Shown: positions 19,730 to 31,470 of the stretch, piece after piece
Position numbering within the stretch: the first letter of the stretch is position 1
Layout: each line of letters opens with the position of its first letter
Source of the DNA: DASTPP01 sp035762175
Lineage (GTDB): Bacteria > Myxococcota_A > Polyangia > Polyangiales > Polyangiaceae
Assembly: GCA_035762175.1 (NCBI GenBank)
Contig: DASTPP010000344.1
Span: 1 to 64,000 of the forward strand
Reading direction: 5' to 3'
Length of the DNA stretch: 64,000 bases
Notes under the pieces: generated by a model
Databases searched by the model: none
Told to the model about the DNA's origin: nothing
The model's input: only the letters and a program-made list of their open reading frames with translations
Translations under genes and position numbers: made by a program

Positions 19730-21202
19730 TCACCGCAAGAGCGAATCGACGATCGGCTCGCCCACCGTGAGCCGCTTCAGCTCGTCGAACGAGAGCTCGA
19801 CGGTCGTCTCGCCCATCACGTACGGCGCGATCTCGTAGATCGCGAAGCGCAGCTCGACCGCGCCGTCGAGCAGGCAGAGGTTGGGCGCCTCGCTCACCTC
19901 GATCTCGGGGTTGAAGAACCCCGCCTCGGTCAGATCGGGCCCGTGCTCGGCGCGCAGCTTGGCGTTCGCCAGGGCCGTGAGCCCCGCCCGGGCGCCCGGC
20001 GCGAGCAGCTCGCGCAGGCGCAGGCGCCGGCCCCGCTTCAGATCGATCACCTCGCAGTCGCTGCCCCAGGTGCCGTGCGCGCCCCCGAGGTACGAGTACG
20101 ACCCGAACGCGATCGACACGAAGCCGGGGCGCTTGTCGCTGAGCACCTCGTAGCCCTGACTCCATTCGTAGGGCGCGTCCTTCGTCGCCCCCTCGCACTC
20201 GGACGCCTTGGGGGCGCCCTTCGGCGCGAGCGAGCGGTTCAGCGCCGCCTGCGCGCGCCGGTCGGGCAGCCCGTCGAACTCGGGGTAGCTCACCCCCTCC
20301 TCGCAGAAGGGAGCGGGCTCGTGGCGCGCCTCGCGGGGTATCATCTTCGCCCCGCCCGGCAGCCCGCGCACCCGCTCGAGCGGCGCGGCGGCCGCGAGCC
20401 AGAGCGGCAGCTTGCGCGCGCCGTCGGGCGACTCCCACACGCCGGCGAGGTGGTCGGGCCCGAGAAAGGTGCCCTGCAGGTGCCCCACGATCGTGCCGTC
20501 GGGCGCCGCCTCTTGCAGCTCGAACTTGCCGCTCGACGGGTCGACGCTGCCGTCGAGCTTCAAGTCGTCGCGGCTCTTCCGGTAGCGATAAAACCCCGTG
20601 ACCCGCTTGCCCTCGCGCCCGATCTGCGCCCGCACCCGCAGCTCGCCGATCGTGCCCTGAAAGCCCCGCTCGTACGCCTTCGCGACGTCGAGCGCGTCGG
20701 GCGCCCCGGGCCGCAGCGCCACCGGCTTGCCCTTGCCGCCCCGCAGCGCGGCCTTGACGATCTTGCCCCCCTCGATCTCGCCCTCGACCGCCGAGGCCGG
20801 CCCCTTGCGCCCGACCTCGCTGACGGCAAAGAGGCGCTCGTCGCGCATCGCCCCCCGCAGCTCGGTCACGCTCGAGCCCGCGGCCTTCACCAGGTGCCCC
20901 CGCAGCGCGTCGCCCTGCCGCTCGAGGTGGAGCCACCACGCCTCGTCGCGCGGGCCGCCCCGGAGCGCGCTCACGATCGTCTCGCGGGGCCCCGCCGGCT
21001 TCGGCGCCGACGCGACCGTGACCGCCCAGGGCGCCGAAGGCGCCGACGCGGCCGCCCCGCCCGCCCCGCCCGAAGGCGCCGCCGAGGGCGCCGCCCGCTC
21101 GGACGGCGGGGGCGCGTCGCGCTTGCAGGCGGCCAACGTCAGCAACGCGAGGGCGGCGCCGAGCCCGGCGCGACGAAGGGGCGTAGCCATCGGGGGGCTC
21201 AT
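19730..21202 (-). CDS. Putative lipoprotein with DUF3298-like C-terminal domain
   Basis: A 490-residue protein. A short basic N-terminus and hydrophobic run end in the lipobox LTLAAC, so it should be lipid-anchored after export. An Ala/Ser/Pro linker follows, then a beta-rich middle region (about 90-290) with repeated patterns of the type GTIGELRVRAQIGREGKRVTGFYRYRKS. The C-terminal DUF4163/DUF3298-like domain has SYPEFDGLPDRRAQAALNRSL, SYLGGAHGTWG and the final IAPYVMGETTVELSFDELKR. Either ATG at 21202 (MSPPMATPL) or at 21190 (MATPL) could be the start; neither has a clear ribosome site. It converges with the kinase gene, 24 bases away. Function unknown, presumably cell envelope. Confidence 0.85.
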   Translation of the reverse strand: MSPPMATPLRRAGLGAALALLTLAACKRDAPPPSERAAPSAAPSGGAGGAAASAPSAPWAVTVASAPKPAGPRETIVSALRGGPRDEAWWLHLERQGDALRGHLVKAAGSSVTELRGAMRDERLFAVSEVGRKGPASAVEGEIEGGKIVKAALRGGKGKPVALRPGAPDALDVAKAYERGFQGTIGELRVRAQIGREGKRVTGFYRYRKSRDDLKLDGSVDPSSGKFELQEAAPDGTIVGHLQGTFLGPDHLAGVWESPDGARKLPLWLAAAAPLERVRGLPGGAKMIPREARHEPAPFCEEGVSYPEFDGLPDRRAQAALNRSLAPKGAPKASECEGATKDAPYEWSQGYEVLSDKRPGFVSIAFGSYSYLGGAHGTWGSDCEVIDLKRGRRLRLRELLAPGARAGLTALANAKLRAEHGPDLTEAGFFNPEIEVSEAPNLCLLDGAVELRFAIYEIAPYVMGETTVELSFDELKRLTVGEPIVDSLLR

Positions 21203-21289
21203 GGACGGGTCGGCCGAGCGTAGCTCAGGCGCCGGCCCCCGACGCGAGGGTTGCGAGCAGGGCATCGGCGGCGCACGCCCCCTCGCCCG

Positions 21290-24200
21290 TTACGCCAGCT
21301 CGATCTCGTAATAGGTTCGCTTCTGCCCCCGCCCCGCACCCGGCCAGACGGCCCAGCCCTCCCACGCGCCGCCGCCCTTGCGCAGGCAGCGAGTGTGCAC
21401 GCGCAGGCGGCTCCGATCGCGCTCGATCTCGACCAGGTTGTAGAGCCTCGGCACCGCCTCGGGCCGATCGCGCACCGGCGCGCCGAACGAGCCGGCGCCG
21501 ACCGCGTAGAGGGCGCGGCCGCGATCGAGGTACCTGAGAAGGTCGGCCCGGTCTTCGTGCACGTGGCCGTGCAGGCAGGCCCGCACGCCGGCCTGCTGCA
21601 GCCGCCCCAAGAAGGCGTCATTCTCGATCTTCTCGTTGCCGCTCACCGGGTGGTGCCAGACCGCGAGCCGCAGCACCCCGGCGCCCGCGGCGAGCCGCCC
21701 CTCTGCTTCGGCGCGGCGCACCTGCCGGCCGGCCTCGGCCAGGCCCCGGGCCAGGGCGCCGTCGTGAATGCCCGAGCGCGCGGGAAAGTGCTCGTCAATC
21801 TCGAAGGCCGAGTTCATCGCCAGAAACTGCAGGCCGTCGGCGGGGGCGAGAAAGGGCAGGCACTGCTGCTCGGCCGCGAGCGGGTACTCTTGCTGCAAGA
21901 CGGGGTGGTAAAAGTAGCGCGAGAAGTTCTTGAAGCGATCGGGGTAGCGCGCGTCGTCGCGCACGTAATAGCCCTCGTCGCCGACCGCCCGGTAGGCGCC
22001 CGGGGTGAGCCCCTTCGGGTCGACCTGGCGGCGCTTCTTCCAGGCGTAGACGCCCTCTTCGTCCCAGTTCAAGTCGTGGTTGCCCGGCACGACGATGCAG
22101 CGCTCGGCCGTCAGCCCGAACTCGCGAATCAGCGCCGAGACGAACTCGCGGGCCCGCTCGAACTCTTCGGGCGAGGCGCGGTTGGTGAGGTCGCCCGAGA
22201 CGACCAGGTAGTCGAGCCGCTCGGTGCCGAGCCCCTCTTCGTCGTCGCGCAGGTCGGCGCCGAGCGGCTGCAGCAGGCTCGCCACGTCGGCGTCGCCGCC
22301 GACGTGCAGATCGCTGAGGTGCAGAATGCGAATCGGCTCGCTCAGGCGCTCGCCCTTTCCGGCGTCGTTCAGGCTCACTTTGGCCTCGGTCACGCTCTTG
22401 ACCCGCCCCTCTTTGACGGTGGTGCGCAGGGCGCGCAGCTTCTGGGCGAGCTCGGGGCTTCGCTCGCGCGCCTCGCGGGCGCCCAGCGTGAGCGGCGTGC
22501 GCCGGTCGCAGGCCTGGCAGCCGATGTCGGCCTGGCCCTCGGCGATGCGCCTTCGCACCGCGCTCTCGGAGAACACCTCGCCGCAGGCGCAGGTCATCTG
22601 CAAATGCTCGAGAATTTCGACGCCGTGGGCGCCGAGGTGGTCTTCGATGAAGCCGACGAAGAGGTCGCGGGCCTCGGCCGGCGTGCGCTCGTCGAAGTAG
22701 ACGTCGAGGTGCGCGACCCCGCGGGCCGAGCCCCCCTTGCGCTCGACCTTGCGCACGCCCGAGACGCCCTCGGCGCCCGAGCTGAACTCGGCGCGGTCTT
22801 CCCACAGGCGGGGGGGGCCGAAGCGCCGGCTCATGGCGAGCGACGCGACGAGCGAGGCGTAGATGTTGTCGATGGCCCCCGAGAAGTCATAATAGAGCGA
22901 AATGGCGTGGGGCAGCGCCGCGCCCGCGTCGGCCCCCGACGGCTGAAACAACGAGGCGAAGACGAGCAGCCCCTCGTGCCGAAAGCAGATGCCGTGCTCG
23001 AGCAGTAGCTCGATGACGCAGTCGAGCACCACCATCTCTTGGTCGCGGCGCAGCCGCTCTTCGGGCCCGATGCGGGGCAAGGTGGCGTTCGGCGCGAACA
23101 GCGTCGAGAGGTCGATCGCCGGCACCCCGCGGGGGTTCTCGCGCGCGAGCACGACGAGCGAGCCCGCGTAGCGCTCGACCTGCTCGACCTCGAGCACGAG
23201 GGCCCGCGTGCCGTCGGCGAGGCGGGTGTCGGCCACCACGCCCTGCATCGCGAGCTGCTTGACCACCGCCCGCAGCGCCTCGGGGTCGAAGCTCGCCGGG
23301 TCGTTCTCGCGAATCGCCCGCTCGAGCTGGTCGAACATGACGACGACCCGCCGCTCTTCGCGCAGGCGCCCGATCTCTTTGCGCAGCCGCTGAAAGAGCT
23401 CGGGCCGGCTCGTTCGCCCGAGCTCGCCCCAGTCGATGGCCGACGCGAGCGCCCGCCTGAGCTCGTCGATGCCCCGCTCGCTGCGGGCGCTGGTCGACAG
23501 GTACGCCTTGAAGCCGAGCCGGCGCACCAGCTCGTCGATGGCGGGCCGGTCGACCGGGCAGGCTTCGTCGTCGACCTTGGTGCCGACGAGCAGCTTCTGC
23601 ACCGGCTGGCGGCCGCCCGCCTGGGCCTGAAAGCGCTTGTCCCAGCCCTCGATCTCGTCGATGGCCGCCTTGCCCCGCCGCGGCTCGAGCAGCATCAGCG
23701 CCACGGCCGTGTCGCGCAGAAAGAGCTGGTGCACCAGGCGGTACTCGCTCTGGCCGCCCATGTCCCAGAGCACCACCTCGCGCCGCTCGCCCGGGGGCGC
23801 CTCGGCCGCGGGGTCGAGCCGCTCGAGCGGCAGGGGCCAGAAGCGCATGCCATGCGTCGCGCTCTGCTCTTCGTAGCGGTCTTCGGCGAGGCGCAGGGCG
23901 AGGCACGACTTGCCCGCGTTGCCCTCGCCCACCAGCACCACCTTGGCGCTGACCGAGTGCACCGTCGCCGAGCGCGGGGCCGCTCGCAGCAGGGCGTCGA
24001 TGTCGATGGCCCAGAGGCGAACGCCCCGGCCCGAGGGCCCGAGCGTGGCGAGCACCGGGGCGGTGGGCGAGAAGGCGAGGCCCGAGTGCAAGAACCGCGA
24101 GGCCGGCTCTTCGATCATGGCCACTTGCTCCCAAGTGTCGGTTCGCCAAAGGCGGACGGCGTCGTCGCGGCCCTTCGAGGCGAGCAGGCGGCCGTCAAGC

Positions 24201-26506
24201 GAGAATGAGACGCTCGTGACCGCGTCGGTGTGGCCCTCGAGCATGGCGACCTGCTTCTCGGCCGTCACGTCCCAGACCCGGACGGTGCGGTCGCTCGAAG
24301 CGGAGGCGACTTGCGTCGAGTGCGGTCGAAAGGCGAGATCGTTGACGACGCCGTGGTGCCCCTTCAACGATACCCATATCCAGGTGCCATCAGCATTCTC
24401 TCGAAACAGCGACAAAAAAGGCCGGCCTTCCGTTCCGGAGGCGAGAACGGACATATCACGCGACCAGGCGAGCGAGCACGACGGCCACGAGCTACTGAAT
24501 GTGCTGTACACCTCTTCCCAGGTCGAGGCGTTCAAGACGGCAAAGCCGCCGATGTGGCGCCCGATCGCGATTCGAGAGCCATCGGGCGACCAGGCCAGGT
24601 ACGAGCCTCCGCCACTGCGAGGCTTGATCACGTAGCTGGGTTCGCCCTGCGAAGTATCCCAGAAGTGGATCTGACGTTCCGAACTGGAGGCGAGGGTCTT
24701 GCCGTCGGGCGACCAGGCCAGGTCAACCACCGGCTCATCGGGCCAACGCGCGCCCCAAATCTGGCCGCGGTGCGCGACGTCATAAACCCCGACGTGACCG
24801 CCGGGCGTGCCGACCGCCAAACGCGTCCCGTCGGGCGACCAGGCGACGCGAGAGATTGGGTCGTGGGAGGGGCCGAGCAGCGTCCCTGGGCTCAGCGGCG
24901 AAACCCCCGCGGGCAGGTCGGGCGCCCCCGGAGTCACCCCCCGAACGCTGCCCGGCACAGGGCCTGTGAACGACTCGAGCGCCGGCGCTGCCTCCACCCC
25001 CGACCGCAGCGACGGCATCGGCCGCACCTGCGGCACGGGCGCCCCCGGAGGAGGCGCCCCCAGCGTCTCGGCCTTGCGTTCGTCGAAGGGCCATGCCGGC
25101 GCGGGCAAGGGCGACGCGAGAGGAGGCGGCTCGGGCGAGGGCGACGCGAGAGGAGGCGGCGCGGGCAGGGGCGGCGCAGCAGCAGAAGACGGCGCGCGCA
25201 GGGGCGGCGCGGCAACGGGAGACGGCGCGGACACCCCCTTGGGGGCGATGCCGGGGGGCGGAGGCGCCTCTTCGGGGGCAAAGCTCGCGGACGCCCCGTC
25301 GGCGGCAGAGCGGAGGCCCGCGGGCGCCGCTTGGGCGGCAGCGGGGGCGTTCGCCTCTTCGGCGTCGTCGTGGAGCGCAGACGCCTCGTCGCCGGCGGCG
25401 GGGGGCGCGGGCGCCTCTCGGGCGGCAGTCAGGTCGGGCGAGAGGCGTATCGCCAGCGCGTCGTCGGACGTACGGCTCGCGTTCGACCACGACGCCTCTT
25501 CGAATGTCAGGCTCGCGTCTGGCATCACCATGATACCGTTACCCGGACGCGTGCGGCCAGCGATGCGCGGCCAGACCTTGAGCTGGCGGCCGGCTGCGTC
25601 GACCTCGATCGAAGCGGCGTTGTAGCCCCAGGGCGTGTCCGCAAGGCCCGCGTCGGCGAAGAGGGAGGCGGCACACACGAACACCAGCAACCCGTCGACG
25701 TGAATCGGGGCGTGTCGACTGCGCATGCTGCCGCAAAGGTGAACGACGGGGGGGCCCCCGCCCTTTACCAAGCCCGTAACGCCGTCCCGTATGGTTTTGC
25801 GAAACCAGGGCAGCGGGTGATGGGTCAAAAGAAGGCCGAGATCGCTCGCCGAGCTTGCCGTGGCCCCCTCGGGCGCGAGGGCGCCTTTCAGGTGCCCCAA
25901 GTCCAGGGCGAGCTTGCCGACGGGCGACGAACCGTCGAGGTCGAAGAGGGCCGAGTTCGAGCCGGCGATTACGACGCGCGCGCCGTCGACCTCGAGCGTG
26001 GCGGCGAAGTCGCCCGGCACCGGCCCCTCGCGGACCGAGAGCCAGGGGGGCAAGGGGTGCGCCTCGCGCCAACGCGACGCCCACTTCACGTAGTTGCCAA
26101 ACCCTCGGCGCCAGAGCTGCCGCAAGGGGTCGGGCGTGGTCTCCCACAAGTGCTCGGGCACCTCCGGGTCGTCGCGCCATTTCTGCATGAGCTCGCGCAC
26201 CGCGGACGATTGCGAGCCCCAGACGAAGTCGTGGTTGCCGGGCACCGCGAGCAGCGCCGGGCTCGAGCCGAGGCCCTCGAGGTAGCCCCAGAACGACTCG
26301 AGCATCGAGGTGAGCTGCCCGAACTCTCGCTCGCCGCCCGTCTGCGTCAGATCGCCGCTGATCACCACCAGGTGCCAGGGCCCCGAGCGCTCGTGCAGCT
26401 TGCGCAGATCGCGCTCGAACTCTTCGCGCACCTCGGCCTGCAGCCACCCCGAGCCGCTCGCCCCGATCTGCAGGTCGGACAGGTGAAGCACGCCGATCTT
26501 CGCCAC
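21290..26506 (-). CDS. Giant phosphoesterase-WD40-Roc/COR GTPase-phosphoesterase protein
   Basis: About 1738 residues. Domains in order: calcineurin-like phosphoesterase fold (1-300; LHLSDLQIG, SGDLTQTG, PGNHDF, THHP); Pro/Ala linker (330-540); seven WD40 repeats (about 545-835; AWSPDG and DRTVRVWDV types). Next is a Roc-type GTPase (about 850-1020) with P-loop GEGNAGKS, WDMGGQ, GTKVD and STSA. A COR-like region (1020-1290) follows, then Cys pairs CAC and CQAC (about 1308 and 1331) suggesting a zinc ribbon. A second phosphoesterase ends it (1390-1700; LSDLHVG, SGDLTN, PGNHDLN, WHHP, HGHVH). The second enzyme has all metal ligands. The first has Gln for the motif I His and lacks GHxH, so it may be inactive. 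GTG at 26506 (or 26509) follows GGGAGG. The gene appears monocistronic. A sensor-switch-effector role is inferred. Confidence 0.9.
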   Translation of the reverse strand: MAKIGVLHLSDLQIGASGSGWLQAEVREEFERDLRKLHERSGPWHLVVISGDLTQTGGEREFGQLTSMLESFWGYLEGLGSSPALLAVPGNHDFVWGSQSSAVRELMQKWRDDPEVPEHLWETTPDPLRQLWRRGFGNYVKWASRWREAHPLPPWLSVREGPVPGDFAATLEVDGARVVIAGSNSALFDLDGSSPVGKLALDLGHLKGALAPEGATASSASDLGLLLTHHPLPWFRKTIRDGVTGLVKGGGPPVVHLCGSMRSRHAPIHVDGLLVFVCAASLFADAGLADTPWGYNAASIEVDAAGRQLKVWPRIAGRTRPGNGIMVMPDASLTFEEASWSNASRTSDDALAIRLSPDLTAAREAPAPPAAGDEASALHDDAEEANAPAAAQAAPAGLRSAADGASASFAPEEAPPPPGIAPKGVSAPSPVAAPPLRAPSSAAAPPLPAPPPLASPSPEPPPLASPLPAPAWPFDERKAETLGAPPPGAPVPQVRPMPSLRSGVEAAPALESFTGPVPGSVRGVTPGAPDLPAGVSPLSPGTLLGPSHDPISRVAWSPDGTRLAVGTPGGHVGVYDVAHRGQIWGARWPDEPVVDLAWSPDGKTLASSSERQIHFWDTSQGEPSYVIKPRSGGGSYLAWSPDGSRIAIGRHIGGFAVLNASTWEEVYSTFSSSWPSCSLAWSRDMSVLASGTEGRPFLSLFRENADGTWIWVSLKGHHGVVNDLAFRPHSTQVASASSDRTVRVWDVTAEKQVAMLEGHTDAVTSVSFSLDGRLLASKGRDDAVRLWRTDTWEQVAMIEEPASRFLHSGLAFSPTAPVLATLGPSGRGVRLWAIDIDALLRAAPRSATVHSVSAKVVLVGEGNAGKSCLALRLAEDRYEEQSATHGMRFWPLPLERLDPAAEAPPGERREVVLWDMGGQSEYRLVHQLFLRDTAVALMLLEPRRGKAAIDEIEGWDKRFQAQAGGRQPVQKLLVGTKVDDEACPVDRPAIDELVRRLGFKAYLSTSARSERGIDELRRALASAIDWGELGRTSRPELFQRLRKEIGRLREERRVVVMFDQLERAIRENDPASFDPEALRAVVKQLAMQGVVADTRLADGTRALVLEVEQVERYAGSLVVLARENPRGVPAIDLSTLFAPNATLPRIGPEERLRRDQEMVVLDCVIELLLEHGICFRHEGLLVFASLFQPSGADAGAALPHAISLYYDFSGAIDNIYASLVASLAMSRRFGPPRLWEDRAEFSSGAEGVSGVRKVERKGGSARGVAHLDVYFDERTPAEARDLFVGFIEDHLGAHGVEILEHLQMTCACGEVFSESAVRRRIAEGQADIGCQACDRRTPLTLGAREARERSPELAQKLRALRTTVKEGRVKSVTEAKVSLNDAGKGERLSEPIRILHLSDLHVGGDADVASLLQPLGADLRDDEEGLGTERLDYLVVSGDLTNRASPEEFERAREFVSALIREFGLTAERCIVVPGNHDLNWDEEGVYAWKKRRQVDPKGLTPGAYRAVGDEGYYVRDDARYPDRFKNFSRYFYHPVLQQEYPLAAEQQCLPFLAPADGLQFLAMNSAFEIDEHFPARSGIHDGALARGLAEAGRQVRRAEAEGRLAAGAGVLRLAVWHHPVSGNEKIENDAFLGRLQQAGVRACLHGHVHEDRADLLRYLDRGRALYAVGAGSFGAPVRDRPEAVPRLYNLVEIERDRSRLRVHTRCLRKGGGAWEGWAVWPGAGRGQKRTYYEIELA

Positions 26507-26664
26507 CACGCACCCTCCCGCGTCACGATGGGCCGCCTCGGTCGACGACGCCCGGCGAAGGTACCATACCGTTGCACTTCGCCCGAGAAGCAGGGCATTT
26601 GTGCGGCCTCCGACCCCGAAAACCCGCTTTTCAGGGCGAGCTGCACCTGTAGTACTCGTGGGGC

Positions 26665-28065
26665 GTGCCCCGGAGAAACCTCGCTTGCTCGGGCGGTGCA
26701 GCCTGGCGCGCCGCCCTCGACGTCGTCTCGCGCCCCCGGTTGGCGACGGCCTTCGCCGCCGCAGCCCTGGCCGCGTCGCAGGGCGCTTGCGATTCGTGCA
26801 ACGCGAGGCCGCCATCGGCGACGTCGACCGGCGCGGCGGGCTCGCCCGCCGGCTCGACGGCGGACGTGGCGGGCAGCGCGGCCCCGCCCGCCAGCGCCGC
26901 CGCCCGTCGCGGCGGCGCCCTCGACGACCTCTTGCGGGGCACGCAAACCACCGTCGCCGTCTCGTCGCGGGTCGCCAACGCGACCGACCACCCCGAGCAC
27001 CTCGTCGACGGCAAGCTCGACACCGCCTGGAACAGCCGCCCGGGCGATCTCGTCGGCGGCTGGATCGCCTGGCAGGTGCCCGACGACGCCCGCGTCAAGC
27101 GCGTCGAGCTGACCGTCGGCTTCGACGCGACCAACAAGAAGGGCGAAGACCTCTTCTTCACGAACCACCGCATCAAGCGCGTGCGCCTGAGCCGGGAGGG
27201 CGCGGTCCTGGGTGAGTTCTCGCTCGACCCCGGCCGGCGGGGGCTGCAGCCCCTCGAGATCGACGCCCCGGGCGGCAAGTTTCGGCTCGAAGTCCTCGAG
27301 GTCGAGGGTGGCACCAAGAAGGCGTGGCGCGAGCTCGCGGTCTCCGAGCTGCGCGTGCTCGGCGAGCTGCCCGCGGGGGCGAAGGAGGCGCGCGCGAACT
27401 TCTTTCCCAAGGTGCGGGTGGGGCGGCTCGCCCCCGCGCTCGACGAGGCCTCGACGGCCTGGGCGAAGCGCCACTTCGGGGGGCTGCCTGAGCTCTGCGA
27501 GGCCGCCGAAGCGGCCGTGGCGCCCGCCCTCGAGCGAGAGGCCAAAGAGGGCCTTCTGCCGCCGCAGGCCGCCCCCTATTGCCGGGTCGGGCGCGATCTG
27601 GCGAGGGCGAGCGAGGGCGAGCTCCGCCGGGCGGTGCTCGTCGAGATCGTCACGCCGGAGGGCGTCGAGGTGCGGGCGGCGCTGCAGACCGTGCGCTCGT
27701 GGCTGCTGACGCGGCCCTTCTTCGTGCTCCCGCTCGACTCGCCCTTTCGTGGCACGGTCGTCGCGAGCGTGCGCGGCGCCCTGCTGCGCGGTAACACCTT
27801 CGCCGTCGACTACGCCGAAAAAGAGCTGCGCATCGAGCCCGGGGCCGGCGACGCCGACGGGCACGACTGCGGCCCCGACGTCTCGGTCTGGATGCAGCAC
27901 CGCCTCTTTGATTGTCGCATCAACGACGACGAAGCCTCCTGCCGCTCGCGGACCATGCACGAAGAAAAGCTCGAACCCGGCGACGAAGGCCCGGCCGATC
28001 TCGCCACCTGGAAGAAGAGCGGCGGCAAACCTCGCATTACCGACGAGGGCGACGTCGCCTTCTGA
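26665..28065 (+). CDS. Putative lipoprotein with NADase-type glycan-binding (discoidin-like) domain
   Basis: A 466-residue secreted protein. The export signal ends near AALAASQGACDSC, a plausible lipobox cysteine. A low-complexity linker leads to a beta-sandwich domain (about 95-240) with SSRVANATDHPEHLVDGKLD, TAWNSRP and WIAWQVPDDARVKRVELTVG. That is the pattern of the NADase-type glycan-binding or discoidin-like family, where the DGKxxTAW stretch lines a ligand site. Residues 240-466 contain seven cysteines and no family I recognise. The GTG start at 26665 has no strong ribosome site. It is divergent from the giant phosphoesterase gene, 158 bases apart, and could share its control region. 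Confidence 0.82.
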   Translation: MPRRNLACSGGAAWRAALDVVSRPRLATAFAAAALAASQGACDSCNARPPSATSTGAAGSPAGSTADVAGSAAPPASAAARRGGALDDLLRGTQTTVAVSSRVANATDHPEHLVDGKLDTAWNSRPGDLVGGWIAWQVPDDARVKRVELTVGFDATNKKGEDLFFTNHRIKRVRLSREGAVLGEFSLDPGRRGLQPLEIDAPGGKFRLEVLEVEGGTKKAWRELAVSELRVLGELPAGAKEARANFFPKVRVGRLAPALDEASTAWAKRHFGGLPELCEAAEAAVAPALEREAKEGLLPPQAAPYCRVGRDLARASEGELRRAVLVEIVTPEGVEVRAALQTVRSWLLTRPFFVLPLDSPFRGTVVASVRGALLRGNTFAVDYAEKELRIEPGAGDADGHDCGPDVSVWMQHRLFDCRINDDEASCRSRTMHEEKLEPGDEGPADLATWKKSGGKPRITDEGDVAF

Positions 28066-28245
28066 CGCGGGCGTCCTCGGCCGGAGGGCGCCGCGAGGAG
28101 GGCACCCCCCCGCCTTGCCGGCCATGTAGGTGGGTCTCAGCTACCCGGCGCACCCAGGAAGGGGGGGCGAGAAAGGGCCGAGACCTACTCGAACCTCTTC
28201 CTATGTACTCGCGAGGGCGTGGGCGCCTCGGGTAGTATCGGCGCG

Positions 28246-30314
<2,069 letters not shown>

Positions 30315-30318
<4 letters not shown>

Positions 30319-31343
30319 GGGTGCTCCAGACGCGCGGCTCTCGCAAGCTCTCGATGTCGGCCCCGGCGCGACGCCCGGCCCGCTCGTTCGCCGGCCTCTG
30401 CTCGGTCGTCGCGGCCCTGAGCGCGGCGCCTCGGCCCCTGCGGGCCGACCCGGCGCGGGCCGAGACGTTGTTTCAAGAAGGGCGCGCCTTGCTCGAAGCG
30501 GGCAAGGCCGACCAAGCGTGCCTGAAGTTCGCCGAGAGCCAGCGCCTCGACCCTTCGGTCGGCACGCTGCTCAACCTCGGCGAGTGCAACGAGGGGCAAG
30601 GCAAGTTCGCCTCGGCCGTGAGCGCCTTTCTCGCCGCCTCGCAGCTCGCGACCGCGCGCGCCCAACCAGATAGGGCCTCCGAAGCGTTGCGGCGCGCGTC
30701 GTTGCTTCAACCCAAGCTCTCGGCCTTGATCGTGCGCGTTGGTAGCCCCACGCCCGGCCTCGTCGTCAAGCGCGACGGCGTGATCGTCGAGCCCGCGCAG
30801 CTCGGCTCGAGGGTGCCCGTCGACCCCGGGCAGCACGTCATTACCGCAGAGGCGAGCGGCTACCTCCCCTTTCGCTCCGCCGTGCGGGTCGAGGGGCCGG
30901 CCCAGGCCCTGACGGTCGACGTGCCCGCCCTCACGCCCCTGGCGCGGGGCGACGCCCAGCCCGCCGGCGGGCAGCCCTCGCGCGAGCGGCCCGTCGCGGG
31001 CTACGTGGTCGGCGGGCTCGGCGTCGCGGCGCTCGGGGTCGGCGCGGTGTTCGGGCTCATGGCGATCTCGAACTATGCGAAAGCCGAAGACTATGTGAAG
31101 GCCGAAGACCAGTGCGCGAACGCTGGCCCCTGCCCCGAGCGAGACAAGGCGTTCGACACGGTCGGCCGGGCCGACGGGCAGGCCTGGGTGGCCAACGTGG
31201 GCGTCGGCCTCGGGCTGGTCGGCGTGGCGGCGGGCAGCTACCTGCTCTTCTTCGCGCCCGCGAAGAAGGCGGGCGCACCGGCCGGCGCGGGCGTGGGGCT
31301 GAGGCTCACGCCGGGCTCGGTCGGGCTCGGCGGGCGCTTTTGA
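30315..31343 (+). CDS. TPR-like / PEGA-like membrane protein coupled to kinase
   Basis: A 342-residue protein. After a signal-like hydrophobic stretch (SFAGLCSVVAALSAAPRPLRA), residues 45-115 carry TPR-type helices (AETLFQEGRALLEAGKADQA, CLKFAESQRLDPSVGTLLNL). A beta domain with GLVVKRDGVIVEPAQLG and PVDPGQHVITAEASGYLPFR (about 140-200) resembles PEGA domains, common in myxobacterial envelope proteins. Two membrane helices follow (about 231-252 and 295-314). The ATG overlaps the kinase stop, so the pair is translationally coupled, the usual pairing of a kinase with an envelope partner in this group. Direct phosphorylation is not shown. Confidence 0.87.
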
Positions 31344-31470
31344 AGGGGCCGCGCCCTTCGGCCTCGCGTTGCCGCGGCGCCGGGCCCCGGCCGGCGGCGC
31401 GGGTCTTTCTTCACGCCCTCGACGAAGCCTGTGGTAGAGCGCGATCACCTTCCGCCGAGAGAGAAACCCG

